From an uncultured Prevotellaceae bacterium (GTDB taxonomy: Bacteria > Bacteroidota > Bacteroidia > Bacteroidales > Bacteroidaceae): DNA of 6,495 nt. Below, one piece after another: positions 5,179 to 6,495 of this stretch (its first letter is position 1; every line of letters begins with the position of its first letter). Under the pieces are notes generated by a model. The model saw only the letters and a list, made by a program, of their open reading frames with translations. It made no database searches and was not told the DNA's origin. The position numbers were made by a program, and so were the translations under genes. The stretch covers positions 1-6,495 of the forward strand of contig CACYKX010000176.1 of assembly GCA_902775075.1 (NCBI GenBank). The letters are read 5' to 3'.

Positions 5179-6096
5179 ATGTCAAAACTTAAGAAATGCC
5201 TATATCTGATTAATCTTCTGGAGCGCAAAGGTGGCTTGACGCTGAAGGAGATAAACGACTACTACCAATACTCGTCGCTCTGTGAAGGTGATGAGATTCA
5301 AGCCCGTACTTTTACCCGGTATAAGGACTATATCGCAGAGACGTTTCCCTGCTATATAGAATACAATCCGAGGACGGGAAAATATGAGCTGCATCGCCAT
5401 CAGGCCCTTTATGGCGAGGATGACTCGCTGTATGACTATCTGTTGTCGGCTTATCATATCGAGGGTTTGACTGAACTGGCCCTGAAGCATCGTGACAAGA
5501 TTATATTGACAGAAGCACCAACAGGTGTGGAAAACGTACAGATTATTCTGGAAGCAATTGACAAGAAGAAGGGTATAGAGTGTGACTACTATTCTTATAA
5601 TAAGAAATCCGTTAAACAGCAGATATTAATACCTTATTTCCTACGTACTTGGGAGAATCGTTGGTATCTGGTGGCTGAACCTGACAATCATCATCATGGT
5701 CAATCTGTTTTTGCCTTAGAGAGAATGGACAATATTCGTCTAACAGAAGAAAAGATGCTTCCCTCCAAGAAGGTAACTGCAGAGGAGTATTTTGACGGCA
5801 GTTTTGGCGTGAATCATTCAGATGATCAGAAACCAGAGAAAATCCTAATTAAGGTATATAGTACACAAGCAGAATATGTAAGAGCTCTACCTATTCATGA
5901 GTCTCAGAAAGAAGTTGAGACGACAGACGAATGGAGTATCTTTGAATATAGGTTGATTCCTTGCTTTAATTTTTATCAGCAGTTGCTTTGGCACAGGGAA
6001 AGGCTGGAGGTGTTGGAGCCTCTTCATGTCAGGGATAAAATGAAGAAAACGATAGAGGAGATGTTAGAACATTACAGTACACATCGAATGCCTTAA
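5179..6096 (+). CDS. WYL-domain transcriptional regulator
   Basis: The protein has 305 residues in the normal order for this family: an N-terminal winged-helix-like region (1-75, with a KGGLTLKEIND turn and a ARTFTRYKDYI helix), a linker, the WYL domain (about 118-190, with WENRWYLVAE and the signature W162-Y163-L164), and a C-terminal WCX-type extension (about 220-300). WYL proteins sense ligands, often nucleic acids or nucleotides, and control DNA repair, CRISPR, BREX, CBASS and other defence operons. An ATG at 5056 in the same frame would add 41 residues, but that stretch lies wholly inside the toxin gene and does not resemble the family; 5179, two bases after the toxin stop, is the natural start. 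It is likely the repressor of its own operon. Confidence 0.92.
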   Translation: MSKLKKCLYLINLLERKGGLTLKEINDYYQYSSLCEGDEIQARTFTRYKDYIAETFPCYIEYNPRTGKYELHRHQALYGEDDSLYDYLLSAYHIEGLTELALKHRDKIILTEAPTGVENVQIILEAIDKKKGIECDYYSYNKKSVKQQILIPYFLRTWENRWYLVAEPDNHHHGQSVFALERMDNIRLTEEKMLPSKKVTAEEYFDGSFGVNHSDDQKPEKILIKVYSTQAEYVRALPIHESQKEVETTDEWSIFEYRLIPCFNFYQQLLWHRERLEVLEPLHVRDKMKKTIEEMLEHYSTHRMP

Positions 6097-6121
6097 TGAA
6101 AGTGTCTCGTAAACCGCCGGG

Positions 6122-6131
6122 ACAGTACTGT
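6122..6131. repeat. Perfect 10-base palindrome ACAGTACTGT
   Basis: ACAGTACTGT reads the same on both strands and lies 25 bases after the WYL stop. It is a plausible dimer-binding site, but no promoter is adjacent, and a 10-base palindrome may occur by chance. Confidence 0.35.
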
Positions 6132-6161
6132 TCATATAAACGACAAACTGAATCATCAACA

Positions 6162-6198
6162 CCTCGGAGAATCATGACGGTTCGCCCGAGGCGTTTTT
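6162..6198 (+). terminator. Rho-independent terminator of the toxin-antitoxin-WYL transcript
   Basis: CCTCGG (6162-6167) pairs with CCGAGG (6186-6191) around an 18-base loop and is followed by CGTTTTTGTTTTC. It lies 65 bases past the WYL stop and is in the right orientation. The T-run is on the + strand side only, so it is not clearly bidirectional. Confidence 0.72.
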
Positions 6199-6302
6199 GT
6201 TTTCTTTTGGCACAATAATTATAAACAATAGAGTTTTTGCCTATCTCCCTCATTTTGGGGGCAAGAATCTTCTGGAACGCCGATAGATAAAGGGACTGAA
6301 GG

Positions 6303-6333
6303 CATGAGGGGGATGCACCAAATACCCCTCATG
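6303..6333. repeat. Perfect 9-base inverted repeat
   Basis: CATGAGGGG (6303-6311) and CCCCTCATG (6325-6333) are exact complements around a 13-base loop. No T-run follows on either strand, so it does not look like a normal terminator. It begins five bases past the stop of the small minus-strand ORF, and could be a scar or a folded 3' element. Confidence 0.5.
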
Positions 6334-6337
6334 TGTG

Positions 6338-6430
6338 TCACATTACCCTCTCACTGGGATTCAGCGCCAGTTCTGACAAATAGTCATCCCAAACCTTTTC
6401 ATTGCAGGAACTTACTACACTGTAACTCAT
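6338..6430 (-). pseudogene. 30-codon minus-strand ORF behind a good promoter, probably a truncated gene
   Basis: The minus-strand ATG at 6430 lies about 25 bases after the predicted transcript start. The product starts MSYSVVSSCNEKVWDDY and goes on LSELALNPSERVM before a TGA at 6340-6338; a second in-frame TGA follows at 6331-6329. The composition is protein-like, and the same frame stays open from after the second stop to about 6029 (LYLSAFQKILAPK and on), which may be chance or the remains of a longer gene. I do not recognise the product. It may be a genuine microprotein, a leader peptide or a decayed gene. Confidence 0.35.
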
Positions 6431-6460
6431 ATTGCATAATCAGATAAAAAAATGAATATG

Positions 6461-6491
6461 CAAAGGTAAGCACTTTCAGAAAAGCCTGCAA
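6461..6491 (-). promoter_or_regulatory. Bacteroidota-type promoter on the minus strand
   Basis: Read on the minus strand, TTG (6491-6489), 20 bases, then TACCTTTG (6468-6461) matches both promoter halves at ideal spacing. Transcription would begin at about 6455 and run leftward, towards the ATG at 6430. Confidence 0.65.
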
Positions 6492-6495
6492 GGCG

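Larger units (their letters stand above)
6199..6495. other. Noncoding right end with hairpins and a divergent minus-strand start
   Basis: No + strand gene is visible here. Besides the entries below, TTGCC (6237-6241) can pair with GGCAA (6260-6264), with CCC and GGG stacking inside. The motif CCCTCAT or its complement recurs at 6247-6253, 6304-6310 and 6326-6332. No transposase, integrase, tRNA or attachment-site sequence is recognisable. Confidence 0.4.

Noticed and set aside
1..6495. CRISPR array, tRNA genes, or an insertion sequence
   Set aside because: No regularly spaced direct repeats, no cloverleaf-like segments and no transposase motifs were found on either strand.

Overview
The window looks like accessory chromosomal or integrated mobile DNA from a Bacteroidota bacterium, most likely an order Bacteroidales (Prevotella/Bacteroides-like) gut or oral species. 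The main evidence is four promoter -7 boxes of the Bacteroidota form TAnnTTTG, at 217-224, 2090-2097 and 4631-4638 on the + strand and 6468-6461 on the - strand. Two of them have a TTG exactly 20 bases upstream. Only the first gene has a textbook Shine-Dalgarno sequence. No replication, rRNA, tRNA, transposase or CRISPR sequence was seen.

Layout. (1) Bases 1-84 are the 3' end of an upstream gene whose last residues look like the catalytic loop of a kinase-fold protein; a terminator follows at 150-182. (2) A promoter with an overlapping inverted repeat drives a compact operon (258-2047). It encodes a YaaW/UPF0174 family protein, a soluble M48-type zinc metalloprotease with all zinc ligands intact, and a small membrane protein. 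(3) A second promoter at about 2090 starts a leader of roughly 230 bases. This leader folds by eye into a nested, multi-helix RNA ending in a terminator-like hairpin. (4) Behind it lie a 175-residue glycine-zipper/coiled-coil membrane protein and, one base later, a 453-residue protein with several hydrophobic segments that I cannot assign. A 103-residue soluble hypothetical protein follows. (5) A third promoter, overlaid by an AT-rich inverted repeat, drives a three-gene unit: a small antitoxin-like protein, a ParE/RelE-type toxin and a WYL-domain regulator, ending in a rho-independent terminator at 6162-6198. (6) The right end (6199-6495) holds inverted repeats and a good minus-strand promoter reading into an ORF of only 30 codons, probably a truncated gene.

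How the genes may work together (inference). Each unit has its own promoter and looks self-contained. Regulator, toxin-antitoxin pair, membrane proteins and a stand-alone protease together resemble a defence or stress island rather than a metabolic locus. The least explained and most interesting part is the structured leader plus the glycine-zipper/453-residue membrane pair (2090-4221). Next is the antitoxin-toxin-WYL arrangement, in which the WYL protein may supply the DNA binding that the small antitoxin seems to lack.
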